In this document: in pieces, positions 19,094-29,484 of the stretch
How the letters are laid out: every line of letters starts with the position of its first letter
Numbering within the stretch: position 1 is the stretch's first letter
Source: Bradyrhizobium sp.
Lineage (GTDB): Bacteria > Pseudomonadota > Alphaproteobacteria > Rhizobiales > Xanthobacteraceae
Reading direction: 5' to 3'
DNA: 32,113 nt
Assembly (NCBI RefSeq): GCF_027451485.1
Contig: NZ_DAIDJE010000117.1
Coordinates: 1-32,113 of the forward strand
The notes under the pieces: generated by a model
Told to the model about the DNA's origin: nothing
The model's database searches: none
What the model saw: only the letters and a program-made list of their open reading frames with translations
Position numbers and translations under genes: made by a program

Positions 19094-19612
19094 TTACAGC
19101 CGATAGAGGATCTGATCGGTCCAGAACCGCTCGAGACGGTGCAGCGACTTGTTGAGCGTCGCAAACTCCTCGTTCGAGATGCCGCCCACCTGTTCCACGG
19201 TCTTGACGTGCTTCTGATAGAGCGCATCGACGATCTTGCGGATCTCCTGGCCCTGCGGCGTCAGGCGAATGCGAACCGAGCGGCGATCGACGCGCGAGCG
19301 CTGATGATCGAGGAAACCGAGCTCAACCAGCTTCTTCAGATTGTATGAAACGTTGGAGCCGAGATAATAGCCGCGGGTGCGCAACTCACCGGCGGTCAGT
19401 TCCTTGTCGCCGATGTTATAGAGCAACAGCGCCTGGACCGAATTGATATCGGCGCGGCCGCGGCGATCGAATTCATCCTTGATGACGTCGAGCAGGCGGC
19501 GATGCAGCCGCTCCACCAGAGTCAGAGCTTCCAGATAGAGCGGCTGAACCTGGGTCTGCTGCCCCGGCGCGCGCTCAGCGGTCTCCACCGCGGTTGCTGC
19601 GGCTTTCATCAT
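19094..19612 (-). CDS. ldtR: MarR-family regulator, LdtR-like
   Basis: A 172-residue winged helix-turn-helix protein. Residues about 25-150 carry the MarR fold: DINSVQALLLYNIGDKELTAGEL, the recognition-helix region GYYLGSNVSYNLKKLVELG and the wing HQRSRVDRRSVRIRLTPQG. The wording matches LdtR of rhizobia and Liberibacter, which controls an L,D-transpeptidase gene and cell-wall and stress traits. The first 20 residues are a low-complexity Ala-rich tail. No ldtP gene is in the window. The DUF6163 gene upstream on the same strand is a usual neighbour. The symbol is by family resemblance. Confidence 0.82.
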   Translation of the reverse strand: MMKAAATAVETAERAPGQQTQVQPLYLEALTLVERLHRRLLDVIKDEFDRRGRADINSVQALLLYNIGDKELTAGELRTRGYYLGSNVSYNLKKLVELGFLDHQRSRVDRRSVRIRLTPQGQEIRKIVDALYQKHVKTVEQVGGISNEEFATLNKSLHRLERFWTDQILYRL

Positions 19613-19931
19613 GACACTTCCCCTGTTGTCGTCTTTGCGACTTATTCGACGAAACTTTTGTCCCGCCTGATAGGTGCAAACTTAAGGGAGGCGTTTGAAC
19701 ATCAGCTTAAATAAGACAATAAAGAGATCATGAATTTAAGACAGTGAATCGTGGATTAAGCCTGCAATACAAGGCCTTTTCGCAACCTTTCATTGACGCT
19801 TGGTGCCACCCGTTCACGCTTCGTCTGCCCCCCTGTCACATATGGAAACAGCCGGGCCCAATCTGGAAACGCCTGCGTAACAGATGTGGCCGGCGGGTGA
19901 AGCTGACCGAAAGGTTACCCAGACTTCCAAA
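19613..19931. other. Gene-free region upstream of ldtR
   Basis: No convincing gene. Bases about 19665-19750 are markedly AT-rich and probably contain the ldtR promoter. A plus-strand open frame at 19744-19977 runs antisense into the DUF6163 gene and resembles nothing. Confidence 0.4.
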
Positions 19932-22799
<2,868 letters not shown>

Positions 22800-22882
22800 G
22801 GTAGCTGGCGCTCCTCTGGACGCTCATCGAATCCGTCGGGGACCGAGAGAATTCTTCTCATCCATCACACATGAGCTGATGC

Positions 22883-22902
22883 TGAAGGCTTGCCTTCAGC
22901 GA
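22883..22902. promoter_or_regulatory. Perfect palindrome between divergent MFS and LysR genes
   Basis: GCTGAAGGC and GCCTTCAGC are perfect nine-base arms separated by TT, 84 bases from the MFS start and 70 from the LysR start. It is a candidate LysR operator. A transcript hairpin is the alternative. Confidence 0.5.
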
Positions 22903-22971
22903 AGTCATAGTCCGCTGGCGATACCTCTTCAACTGAGCTAATTTCTCGCAAGCAGAGAGAAAAAGTCACCC

Positions 22972-23931
22972 ATGGCCGCAGATGCCGAATTGCCGCCGCT
23001 GAATGCGATCCGGGCCTTTGAGGCCGCGGCCCGCCGCGGCAGCTTCGTGGAGGCCGCGCGCGATCTGCATGTCACTCATTGGGCAATCGGCAAGCAGATC
23101 AGGATTTTGGAAGACTGGCTCGGCGTGCCGCTGTTTGAACGCCGCACGCGCGGCGTGGTGCTGACGGACCAGGGCGCCGACCTTTTGGCCGACGTCAGCT
23201 CGGCCCTTTCACGCCTGACGTCGGCCACGGGCCGGCTCAGAGGGCCCGCCTCTGGGCGCCGCCTATCCGGCGTGGTGAGGGTCAACGTGCTGCCGAGCAT
23301 TGCGCTACGCTGGCTGCTGCCGCGGCTTGGCAAATTCCAGGAGGCTCATTCAGGCGTCGAGGTCAAGATTTCCACGACCTCGCGCAAGCTTCGCTATGTC
23401 GGCACCGCCTTCGACATCGGCATCCGCACCGGCTCCGAGCATGGTTCGGGCATTCAATGCGAGAGGCTGATGCCGGACCGGCGCCTTCCCGTTTGCAGCC
23501 CGATGATCTTGCGCGACCGGCCGGTCGAGACCGCCCACGACCTGCAACGCCATGTCGTTTTGCATTCGAGCACGACACGCGCGGCATGGCAGCAGTGGTT
23601 CGCAGCCGCCGGTGTGCCGGACCTTAAACCGGCGCGCGTCCTCGAATTCGACCACGTCTATCTCCAGATGCAGGCCGCGGTCGATGGTCTCGGCGTCGCG
23701 CTCGGATCCCTGCCGTTGGTTGAAGCCGATATCGCGGCAGGCCGTCTGCTCTGTCCGCTTGCCGCGCCCGAATTGCGCGCCGACGATTACCAGCTCCTGA
23801 TCGCGCAGGATCGCCTGCGCGATCCCGCCATCAAGGCCTTTCGAAGCTGGCTACTCACCGAGGCGGCGAAGCCGCTGGCGGGCGTCGGGCAACCTTCACG
23901 TCCAAACCGCGCGAGACGGCGGAGCGGCTGA
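22972..23931 (+). CDS. LysR-family transcriptional regulator (GcvA-like)
   Basis: A 319-residue LysR protein. The N-terminal helix-turn-helix is LPPLNAIRAFEAAARRGSFVEAARDLHVTHWAIGKQI, split here as a start plus recognition helix, followed by LFERRTRGVVLTDQG. The effector-binding domain begins near residue 100 with SGVVRVNVLPSIALRWLLPR, the GcvA/AmpR-type wording. AGAGAGAAAA precedes the ATG. It diverges from the Fsr-like exporter, which it probably regulates. Effector unknown. Confidence 0.93.
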   Translation: MAADAELPPLNAIRAFEAAARRGSFVEAARDLHVTHWAIGKQIRILEDWLGVPLFERRTRGVVLTDQGADLLADVSSALSRLTSATGRLRGPASGRRLSGVVRVNVLPSIALRWLLPRLGKFQEAHSGVEVKISTTSRKLRYVGTAFDIGIRTGSEHGSGIQCERLMPDRRLPVCSPMILRDRPVETAHDLQRHVVLHSSTTRAAWQQWFAAAGVPDLKPARVLEFDHVYLQMQAAVDGLGVALGSLPLVEADIAAGRLLCPLAAPELRADDYQLLIAQDRLRDPAIKAFRSWLLTEAAKPLAGVGQPSRPNRARRRSG

Positions 23932-23941
23932 AAACGTCGAG

Positions 23942-24571
23942 CTAACCGTGCGCCGTTGGGTGCGGACCGCAATACGCGCGCAAGCCCTCGCGCTCCTCGT
24001 GCGAAAGCACGTTGACCGGATACACCGGCGTATCGCGATCACGCGTGAAAAACGGATGCGGCCAGGCTTTGCCGCGCACGCGCCAGCCCAAAATCTTGAC
24101 CACTGCGCTCACGAGCAGCGAAAGCTTGATCCCAGTCGAGCCCGGCGGCGCTTGGCCTACGGCATGCTTGCCCTGGATGGCGCCCGCAGGCCGGCCAAAC
24201 ACGCCGTCGGCGCGTTGGGCGCCCTGATCGAAGGCCGTGGCGATGACCCCAACGAAAGGAACCGCCGGCGTCAGCGTATTGCCGACAGGCGTATTGCAGC
24301 AGCTCGCATACCACCGGTAAAGGCCCTTTGGTGTCAGCCGTAACCCCACGATACGGTCCTGTCCCTGCACGAAGCTGAGCGCGGCGGGCGCCACCTGGAC
24401 GATATCGGAGCCGCCATGGGCATCGAGCAGGTCGGCGCGGCCGAGCCGATGCGCAAACGCCTGGCAGTCGGCGCAATAGCAGACCACGCGATTGGCCGTG
24501 CGCGGCGATGCATCAGTGACGATGCCGCGCACTTCACCACAACGACAACGAAATTCCGCATTCATGCCCAT
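23942..24571 (-). CDS. DUF6151 family protein (GFA-like zinc site)
   Basis: A 209-residue protein with a cysteine arrangement like glutathione-dependent formaldehyde-activating (GFA/CENP-V) folds: Cys9 and Cys11 in FRCRCGE, Cys31, Cys33 and Cys36 in VVCYCADCQAF, then a Cys-Cys pair in YASCCNTPVGN. These probably bind structural or catalytic zinc. The C-terminal part (about 140-209) differs from GFA and fits DUF6151. Function unproven. It is convergent with the LysR gene, ten bases apart, and has no clear operon partner. Confidence 0.78.
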   Translation of the reverse strand: MGMNAEFRCRCGEVRGIVTDASPRTANRVVCYCADCQAFAHRLGRADLLDAHGGSDIVQVAPAALSFVQGQDRIVGLRLTPKGLYRWYASCCNTPVGNTLTPAVPFVGVIATAFDQGAQRADGVFGRPAGAIQGKHAVGQAPPGSTGIKLSLLVSAVVKILGWRVRGKAWPHPFFTRDRDTPVYPVNVLSHEEREGLRAYCGPHPTAHG

Positions 24572-24752
24572 CGCCTGTCTCTCATGGCGTCAGAATGACG
24601 CGTCGGTGCCGACACGGAAAGCAGCTTCGCCGGATTTTTTTGCGCAGAATGCGGGAATATTTCTGCGTGCTCATGTAGCGGCGGCCTTGCAACCGTCCTG
24701 CCCGTTCCCATGTGGTTGAGCGTCCCCGTGCGGGGGACCTGAGGACAGGATC

Positions 24753-25337
24753 ATGTCGTATAGCGGTTATGATGCAGGCGGCGCACCCAATGCGGGCGGC
24801 GCCTGGCGTAACGATGGCGGCGTTCCACCCCACGCGTTCGATCCGGATATTGAGCCGGAACTGTTTCGCGGCGTTCTGACGCGGCGGGTGTTCGCGTTCC
24901 TGATCGACCTCGTGGTGCTGTCGGTACCTGTCGTCCTCGGCTACATCTTCATTGCGGTGTTCGGGCTGCTGACGCTCGGGCTTGGCTGGATGCTGTTCTG
25001 GCTGGCATGGCCGGCATCGGTCCTGTGGGCCATCGTTTATTACGGCGCCTCGCTGGGCGGCCCGCGCTCGGCAACCCTTGGCATGCGCGTGATGGATCTG
25101 GAACTGCGTACCTGGTATGGCGCGCCCGGCTATTTCGTGTTGGGCGCCATGCACGCCGTGCTCTTCTGGGTTTCCGTGTCGTTCCTGTCGCCGCTCGTGG
25201 TCCTGGTCGGGCTTTTCAACAGCCGGCGCCGCCTGCTGCACGATTTCGTGCTGGGAACCGTGATCATCAACAGCGCGGCTCGCAGCCCCTGGAGATCCGA
25301 TTCCGGCGTTCGCTTCCCTTCTCAGCCGGCGCGTTAG
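24753..25337 (+). CDS. RDD family membrane protein
   Basis: A 194-residue integral membrane protein. An N-terminal Gly/Asn-rich tail of about 38 residues precedes the RDD signature: Arg44-Arg45 and Asp52 in LTRRVFAFLIDLVVL, and a later Asp164 in RRRLLHDFVLGTVII. Three to four hydrophobic helices lie at about 46-72, 73-97, 126-146 and 147-157. Some members are linked to ion exchange, but the role here is unknown. GAGGACAG precedes the ATG. The last residues (VRFPSQPAR) are encoded by one arm of a palindromic repeat. It is followed by bpt on the same strand. Confidence 0.88.
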   Translation: MSYSGYDAGGAPNAGGAWRNDGGVPPHAFDPDIEPELFRGVLTRRVFAFLIDLVVLSVPVVLGYIFIAVFGLLTLGLGWMLFWLAWPASVLWAIVYYGASLGGPRSATLGMRVMDLELRTWYGAPGYFVLGAMHAVLFWVSVSFLSPLVVLVGLFNSRRRLLHDFVLGTVIINSAARSPWRSDSGVRFPSQPAR

Positions 25338-25450
25338 CGAACGTCAAAATCAAAGGCAGCCAAGCAAATTTCAGTTTCAGGAGAGCCTTCGATTTGACAT
25401 TCGCTAGTCAGCCCCGCGGCTTGGCGGTTATCGAATGTCAAACCCGCTCC
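25302..25450. repeat. Palindromic repeat pair, copies B and C (TTTGACATTCGCT family)
   Basis: Copy C is clear: TTTGACATTCG (25393-25403) and CGAATGTCAAA (25432-25442), with the flanks GATTTGACATTCGCT and CAAACCCGCTCC shared with 18181-18239. Copy B is degenerate: GCGTTCGCT (25308-25316) and AGCGAACGTCAAA (25336-25348), lying across the stop codon of the RDD gene. Together they fill the gap between the RDD gene and bpt. Confidence 0.65.
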
Positions 25451-25590
25451 ACCCGGGCCAGCCGTTGCAGACATTTTGATCGGCAAACCGAAAAATCGGG
25501 AAACCGGTCTGGCCGGCAAACGGTTTGCAAACCAATTGACCGTTAAGCTTGGCGGCGCGATGCTGTGCAGGCTTCGCGTTAGGAAATCCC

Positions 25591-26367
25591 GTGACCCAGC
25601 ATTCGCGTGATACCCCGCAATTCTACCTGACGGCGCCCTCTCCCTGCCCGTATCTGCCGGGCCGGCACGAGCGCAAGGTGTTCACCCATCTGGTCGGCGA
25701 CAAAGCCGGCGATCTCAATGACCTGTTGACCCATGGCGGCTTCCGCCGCAGCCAGTCGATCGCCTACCGGCCGGCGTGCGACCAGTGCCGGGCCTGCGTT
25801 TCCGTGCGCGTCGTCGCCAACGAATTCCGCCTCTCGCGCGGTTTCCGCAAGATCATGACCCGGAACGCCGACATTGTCGGCGAACAGCGCAACGCGGTGC
25901 CGACCTCCGAGCAATATTCGATCTTCCGCGCCTATCTCGACCAGCGCCATCGCCATGGCGGGATGGCCGACATGACGGTGCTGGACTACGCCATGATGGT
26001 GGAAGACAGCCACGTCGAAACCCGCATCATCGAATACCGCCGCCGCAATAGCGGCGCCGCCGAAGGGGGGCGCGATCAAGAGCTGCTCGCGGTCGCGCTG
26101 ACCGACGTCCTCTCCGACGGGTTGTCGATGGTCTATTCCTTCTTCGAGCCATCCGAAGAGAGTCGTTCGCTCGGCACTTTCATGATCCTCGACCACATCA
26201 ACCGCGCCCGGCGGCAGGGACTGCCTTACGTCTATCTCGGCTACTGGATCGAGGGCTCGACGAAGATGGACTACAAGAGCCGCTTCCTGCCGCAGCAGCG
26301 GCTTGCACCTTCGGGGTGGATGCGTGTCGACCCCTCAGGCGAGACGTTGACCGAGCCGCAGGATTAA
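25591..26367 (+). CDS. bpt: Aspartate/glutamate leucyltransferase (N-degron pathway)
   Basis: A 258-residue GNAT-fold aminoacyl-tRNA-protein transferase of the Bpt/arginyltransferase group. It attaches leucine to N-terminal acidic residues, marking proteins for ClpS-ClpAP. The family motifs are [36 protein letters not shown] with Cys63, Cys66 and Cys69, and the C-terminal [21 protein letters not shown] chose GTG at 25591 because AGGAAA lies just upstream; the earlier in-frame ATG at 25549 adds 14 unusual residues. It is probably co-transcribed with, or follows, the RDD gene. Confidence 0.93.
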   Translation: MTQHSRDTPQFYLTAPSPCPYLPGRHERKVFTHLVGDKAGDLNDLLTHGGFRRSQSIAYRPACDQCRACVSVRVVANEFRLSRGFRKIMTRNADIVGEQRNAVPTSEQYSIFRAYLDQRHRHGGMADMTVLDYAMMVEDSHVETRIIEYRRRNSGAAEGGRDQELLAVALTDVLSDGLSMVYSFFEPSEESRSLGTFMILDHINRARRQGLPYVYLGYWIEGSTKMDYKSRFLPQQRLAPSGWMRVDPSGETLTEPQD

Positions 26368-26462
26368 AGGCGCGCCGCGATCAGGAGCACGGTGCTGTTC
26401 ACGGCAGACCTCCGGCTTTGCTGAAATCGATGGACCGGCAGGATACGAACCGGCCTCGGCGC

Positions 26463-27851
26463 TCAAAAGCCCAAAAAATCCCAGGCCAGTTTGGCGTTCA
26501 GTATGATGATGACGGCCGCCGTTGCCACCGCAAGCGCGCTCAGCCAGAGCGGGGCGACAAACGGACCCATCTTGCGTCGGCTTGAGGTAAACATCACCAG
26601 CGGCACCACGGCGAGCGGCAGTTGCAGGCTGAGCACCACCTGGCTCAGGATAAGCAGCCGGCCGGTCGCTTTTTCACCCGCCAACAATGTTACGACGACC
26701 GCCGGCACGATCGCGATCATCCGCGTCAACAGCCGCCGCAGCCACGGCGCGATGCGCCAGTTCAGAAAGCCCTCCATCACAATCTGTCCTGACAAGGTCG
26801 CCGTGATGGTCGAATTCAATCCGCAACAGAGCAGCGCGACCGCAAACAGCGTCGGTGCGAGCGTCGACCCGAGCAGCGGCGCAAGAAAGGCATGGGCCTG
26901 ATCGAGTTCGGCGACGTTTGTCTGCCCTGTCCGGTGAAATGTCGCCGCTGCCAGGATCAGGATCGAGGCATTGATCGTCAAAGCCAGACACAGCGCGATC
27001 GACGAGTCGATGGTGGCAAGACGAATGGCCTCGTGCTTCTCCTGTCGGCTCTCGCCGATCGCGCGGGTCTGCACCAGGCCGGAATGCAGATAGAGATTAT
27101 GCGGCATCACGGTCGCGCCAAGAATGCCGAGCGCGAGATAGAGCATCTCGCTATTGGTAAAAAGGCCCGAGGTCGGCACGAAGCCCCGGAGCACCGCACC
27201 CCAGTCCGGATGAGCGAACGCGATCTGGATCGCAAAGCAGGCGGCAATCACCCCCAGCAGGGCGACGACAAATGCTTCGATCCAGCGAAAGCCGAAGGCT
27301 TGCAGCGCCAGGATCAGGAATACGTCCATCGCGGTGAGGATGACGCCGACCGAGAGCGGGATCTGAAACAGCAGATTGAGGCCGATCGCGGTTCCGATGA
27401 CTTCTGCAAGGTCCGTCGCCGTGATCGCAAGCTCCGCCGACAGCCATAGCGGCAGCGACACCCAGCGTGGGAATGAATCGCGGCAGGCCTGCGCGAGATC
27501 GCGGCCGGCGCCCACCCCGAGCCGTGTGCAAAGCGACTGAAGAATGATCGCCATCGCGTTGGAGAGAAGCGCCACCGACAGCAGCGCGTAGCCGAACTTG
27601 GAGCCGCCCGCGAGCGACGTGGCCCAGTTGCCGGGGTCCATGTACCCCACCGCGACGAGATAGCCCGGGCCAAGGAACGCCAGCAGCTTGCGCCAGAACG
27701 GTCCGCGTGGGGCCGTTTGAACCGAGGCGTAAACCTCCATCATCGAGGGCGGGCCACGACCCACGCGCCAAGCTGTCCCGAAAACCGCGGCGGAGGCGGA
27801 TTTTATCGGGGATTCCGCGCGCGACTTGGGGGCCTGCGGGTCCATCACCAT
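26463..27851 (-). CDS. mntH: Nramp-family Mn2+ transporter MntH
   Basis: A 462-residue proton-coupled divalent metal importer with about 11 membrane helices. The metal-binding motifs are intact: Asp72-Pro-Gly-Asn75 in [10 protein letters not shown] (helix 1) and Ala246-x-x-Met249-Pro-His-Asn in [13 protein letters not shown] (helix 6); the methionine selects transition metals. The N-terminal tail before about residue 37 is unusual, so translation could begin at an ATG near 27743; no start has a good ribosome site. In Bradyrhizobium MntH is the main Mn2+ importer under control of the Fur-like Mur. A candidate Mur site lies just upstream. Confidence 0.95.
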   Translation of the reverse strand: MVMDPQAPKSRAESPIKSASAAVFGTAWRVGRGPPSMMEVYASVQTAPRGPFWRKLLAFLGPGYLVAVGYMDPGNWATSLAGGSKFGYALLSVALLSNAMAIILQSLCTRLGVGAGRDLAQACRDSFPRWVSLPLWLSAELAITATDLAEVIGTAIGLNLLFQIPLSVGVILTAMDVFLILALQAFGFRWIEAFVVALLGVIAACFAIQIAFAHPDWGAVLRGFVPTSGLFTNSEMLYLALGILGATVMPHNLYLHSGLVQTRAIGESRQEKHEAIRLATIDSSIALCLALTINASILILAAATFHRTGQTNVAELDQAHAFLAPLLGSTLAPTLFAVALLCCGLNSTITATLSGQIVMEGFLNWRIAPWLRRLLTRMIAIVPAVVVTLLAGEKATGRLLILSQVVLSLQLPLAVVPLVMFTSSRRKMGPFVAPLWLSALAVATAAVIIILNAKLAWDFLGF

Positions 27852-27869
27852 ACAAAAATTCTATTCTTA

Positions 27870-27886
27870 TTGCAACTAATTTGCAA
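27870..27886 (-). promoter_or_regulatory. Candidate Mur (Fur-family) operator of mntH
   Basis: TTGCAACTAATTTGCAA is a symmetric site with TTGCAA arms and a five-base AT-rich centre, 19 bases before the mntH ATG at 27851. It resembles the TGCAA-type Mn-responsive sites described for rhizobial mntH/sit promoters. The closeness to the start codon supports either a very short leader or a downstream true start. Confidence 0.5.
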
Positions 27887-27984
27887 CTGCATCTAGATAG
27901 CTTGAGTTCCGCCTGTCGGGAAGCGGGTGGGTTGAACCGGGTGCGAACTCCACACTGGCTGCAGGTGAAATTGAGGAACCTGCC

Positions 27985-29223
27985 ATGTCCGCTGCAAGCA
28001 ATGGTCCGCTTCCTGCGACCTTCAACCGGCTCGCCTGGTCAAATCTCGGTGCGCAATCGGCTGAACAGATCGCGCTGTCCGCGGCGCCGATCGTCGCCGT
28101 GCTCATGCTCGGCGTCGGCGAGGGCGAAACCGGCCTGTTGCAGACCGCGCTCACGCTGCCATTCGTACTGATCGCAATTCCCGCTGGCCTGCTCGCCGAC
28201 CGCATCTCGCGGCGCCGCCTGATGGCTGGCGCCGAATCCCTGCGCGCCGCCGCCCTGCTCACGATTCTGCTGCTGATCTCACTCCATTGGCTCACGCTGC
28301 CGCTGCTTGCCGTCCTCGGTTTCATCGCGGTCTGCGGCACCGTCGTCTATAGCGTCGCGGCACCGGCCCTTGTTCCTTCCCTGGTACCACCGCAAGCCCT
28401 GCCCGCGGCGAACGCCCGAATCGAACTTGCCCGTACCGTCGCCTTCGCCAGCGGACCTGCACTCGGCGGCGTACTCGTCGGCTGGCTCGGCGCGGCGCCT
28501 GCTTTCGCTGTTGCGGCCGCCTTGTCCGTGATCGCGGTCTTCCTGCTTGCCGGCCTTTATGAGCCGCCCCGCGCGGCCGCGCCCCGGCGGCATCCGCTGC
28601 ACGAGGTCAGGGAAGGCGCCGCCTTCGTCATGCAGCATTCGCTGCTGCGACCGGTATTCATAACCCAGTTCATTTTCAACACCGGTTCGTTCCTGCTTCT
28701 CGCGATCTTCGTGCCCTACGCGATCCATCATCTGGCGCTGTCGGCCGCCGGCGTTGGCATTGCGCTTGCCATGTACGGTGTCGGCATGGTGATTGGTGCG
28801 CTGCTGGCGACGCGGGTGATGCAGCGCATCTCGTTTGGCACGGTGATCGGCCTCGGCCCGGTCACGGGATTCGCCGCCTCCGCCATCATGGCGCTGACGA
28901 CCTTCATTCCAGCCGCGCCGCTGGCGGGCTTGAGCTTCTTCCTGCTCGGCGTTGGTCCGATCCTCTGGGTCATCAGCACCACCACGTTGCGGCAATCGGT
29001 AACGCCGCCGAGCCTGCTCGGGCGCGTGTCGGCGATCAACATCCTAAGCTATGGCGCGCGCCCGCTCGGCTCCGCACTTGGCGCCATCATCGGCGGGCTC
29101 TATGGCGCGGAAGCGTGCCTGTATCTCGCCGCGGCTATCTTCGCCGCGCAGGCACTGGTGATCCTGATGTCGCCGGCAGTAGCGCTGGCGCGGCAGCCGG
29201 AGATGGTGGGAGAATGCGTCTAG
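27985..29223 (+). CDS. MFS transporter (MFS_3, EntS-like)
   Basis: A 412-residue major facilitator with about 12 helices. Segments IPAGLLADRISRRRLMAGAE (the loop 2-3 motif) and LVPPQALPAANARIELARTVAFASGPALGG match the MFS_3 group that includes the enterobactin exporter EntS. It diverges from mntH, with 133 bases between the starts, so both promoters overlap the candidate metal operator region; co-regulation by metal is possible but not shown. GAGGAA precedes the ATG. Substrate unknown. Confidence 0.9.
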   Translation: MSAASNGPLPATFNRLAWSNLGAQSAEQIALSAAPIVAVLMLGVGEGETGLLQTALTLPFVLIAIPAGLLADRISRRRLMAGAESLRAAALLTILLLISLHWLTLPLLAVLGFIAVCGTVVYSVAAPALVPSLVPPQALPAANARIELARTVAFASGPALGGVLVGWLGAAPAFAVAAALSVIAVFLLAGLYEPPRAAAPRRHPLHEVREGAAFVMQHSLLRPVFITQFIFNTGSFLLLAIFVPYAIHHLALSAAGVGIALAMYGVGMVIGALLATRVMQRISFGTVIGLGPVTGFAASAIMALTTFIPAAPLAGLSFFLLGVGPILWVISTTTLRQSVTPPSLLGRVSAINILSYGARPLGSALGAIIGGLYGAEACLYLAAAIFAAQALVILMSPAVALARQPEMVGECV

Positions 29224-29298
29224 GCTCTTTTCTCCTGAACGCAATGGCCTGACGCATCGCGGCCGGCATCAGGGTGTACCCGGACGCAAGCCGATCCC

Positions 29299-29365
29299 GT
29301 CTTGATTTAATTGATGCGTTTTCTTGATGCGAATCGGTTACCCGCATTGGAAATGCGTCAAATTC
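29299..29365. repeat. Degenerate intergenic repeat fragment
   Basis: The segment with TTGATGCG TTTTC TTGATGCG (direct repeat) followed by GAATCGGTTACCCGCATTGG resembles, from memory, an intergenic element frequent in Bradyrhizobium in the wording TTTGATGCGTTTTCTTCACG. Copies cannot be counted from one window. Confidence 0.35.
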
Positions 29366-29376
29366 CAAAAGAAAGC

Positions 29377-29434
29377 CGTCACGTCGGCACACTTCCGACA
29401 CATGGTGGCGGAGAACGGTGTCTCCGACGTGACG
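29377..29434. repeat. Long-arm inverted repeat upstream of mechanosensitive channel gene
   Basis: CGTCACGTCGG (29377-29387) and CCGACGTGACG (29424-29434) match perfectly around a 36-base centre that itself has ACAC/GTGT arms. It lies about 50 bases before the GTG start of the MscS-type gene. It may be an operator, a terminator for the upstream MFS gene, or a repeat. Confidence 0.6.
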
Positions 29435-29484
29435 CAATGGCAACTCCTGTCCGGGGGTGCCCTTAAGATTCGAAAGAGGTCTTC

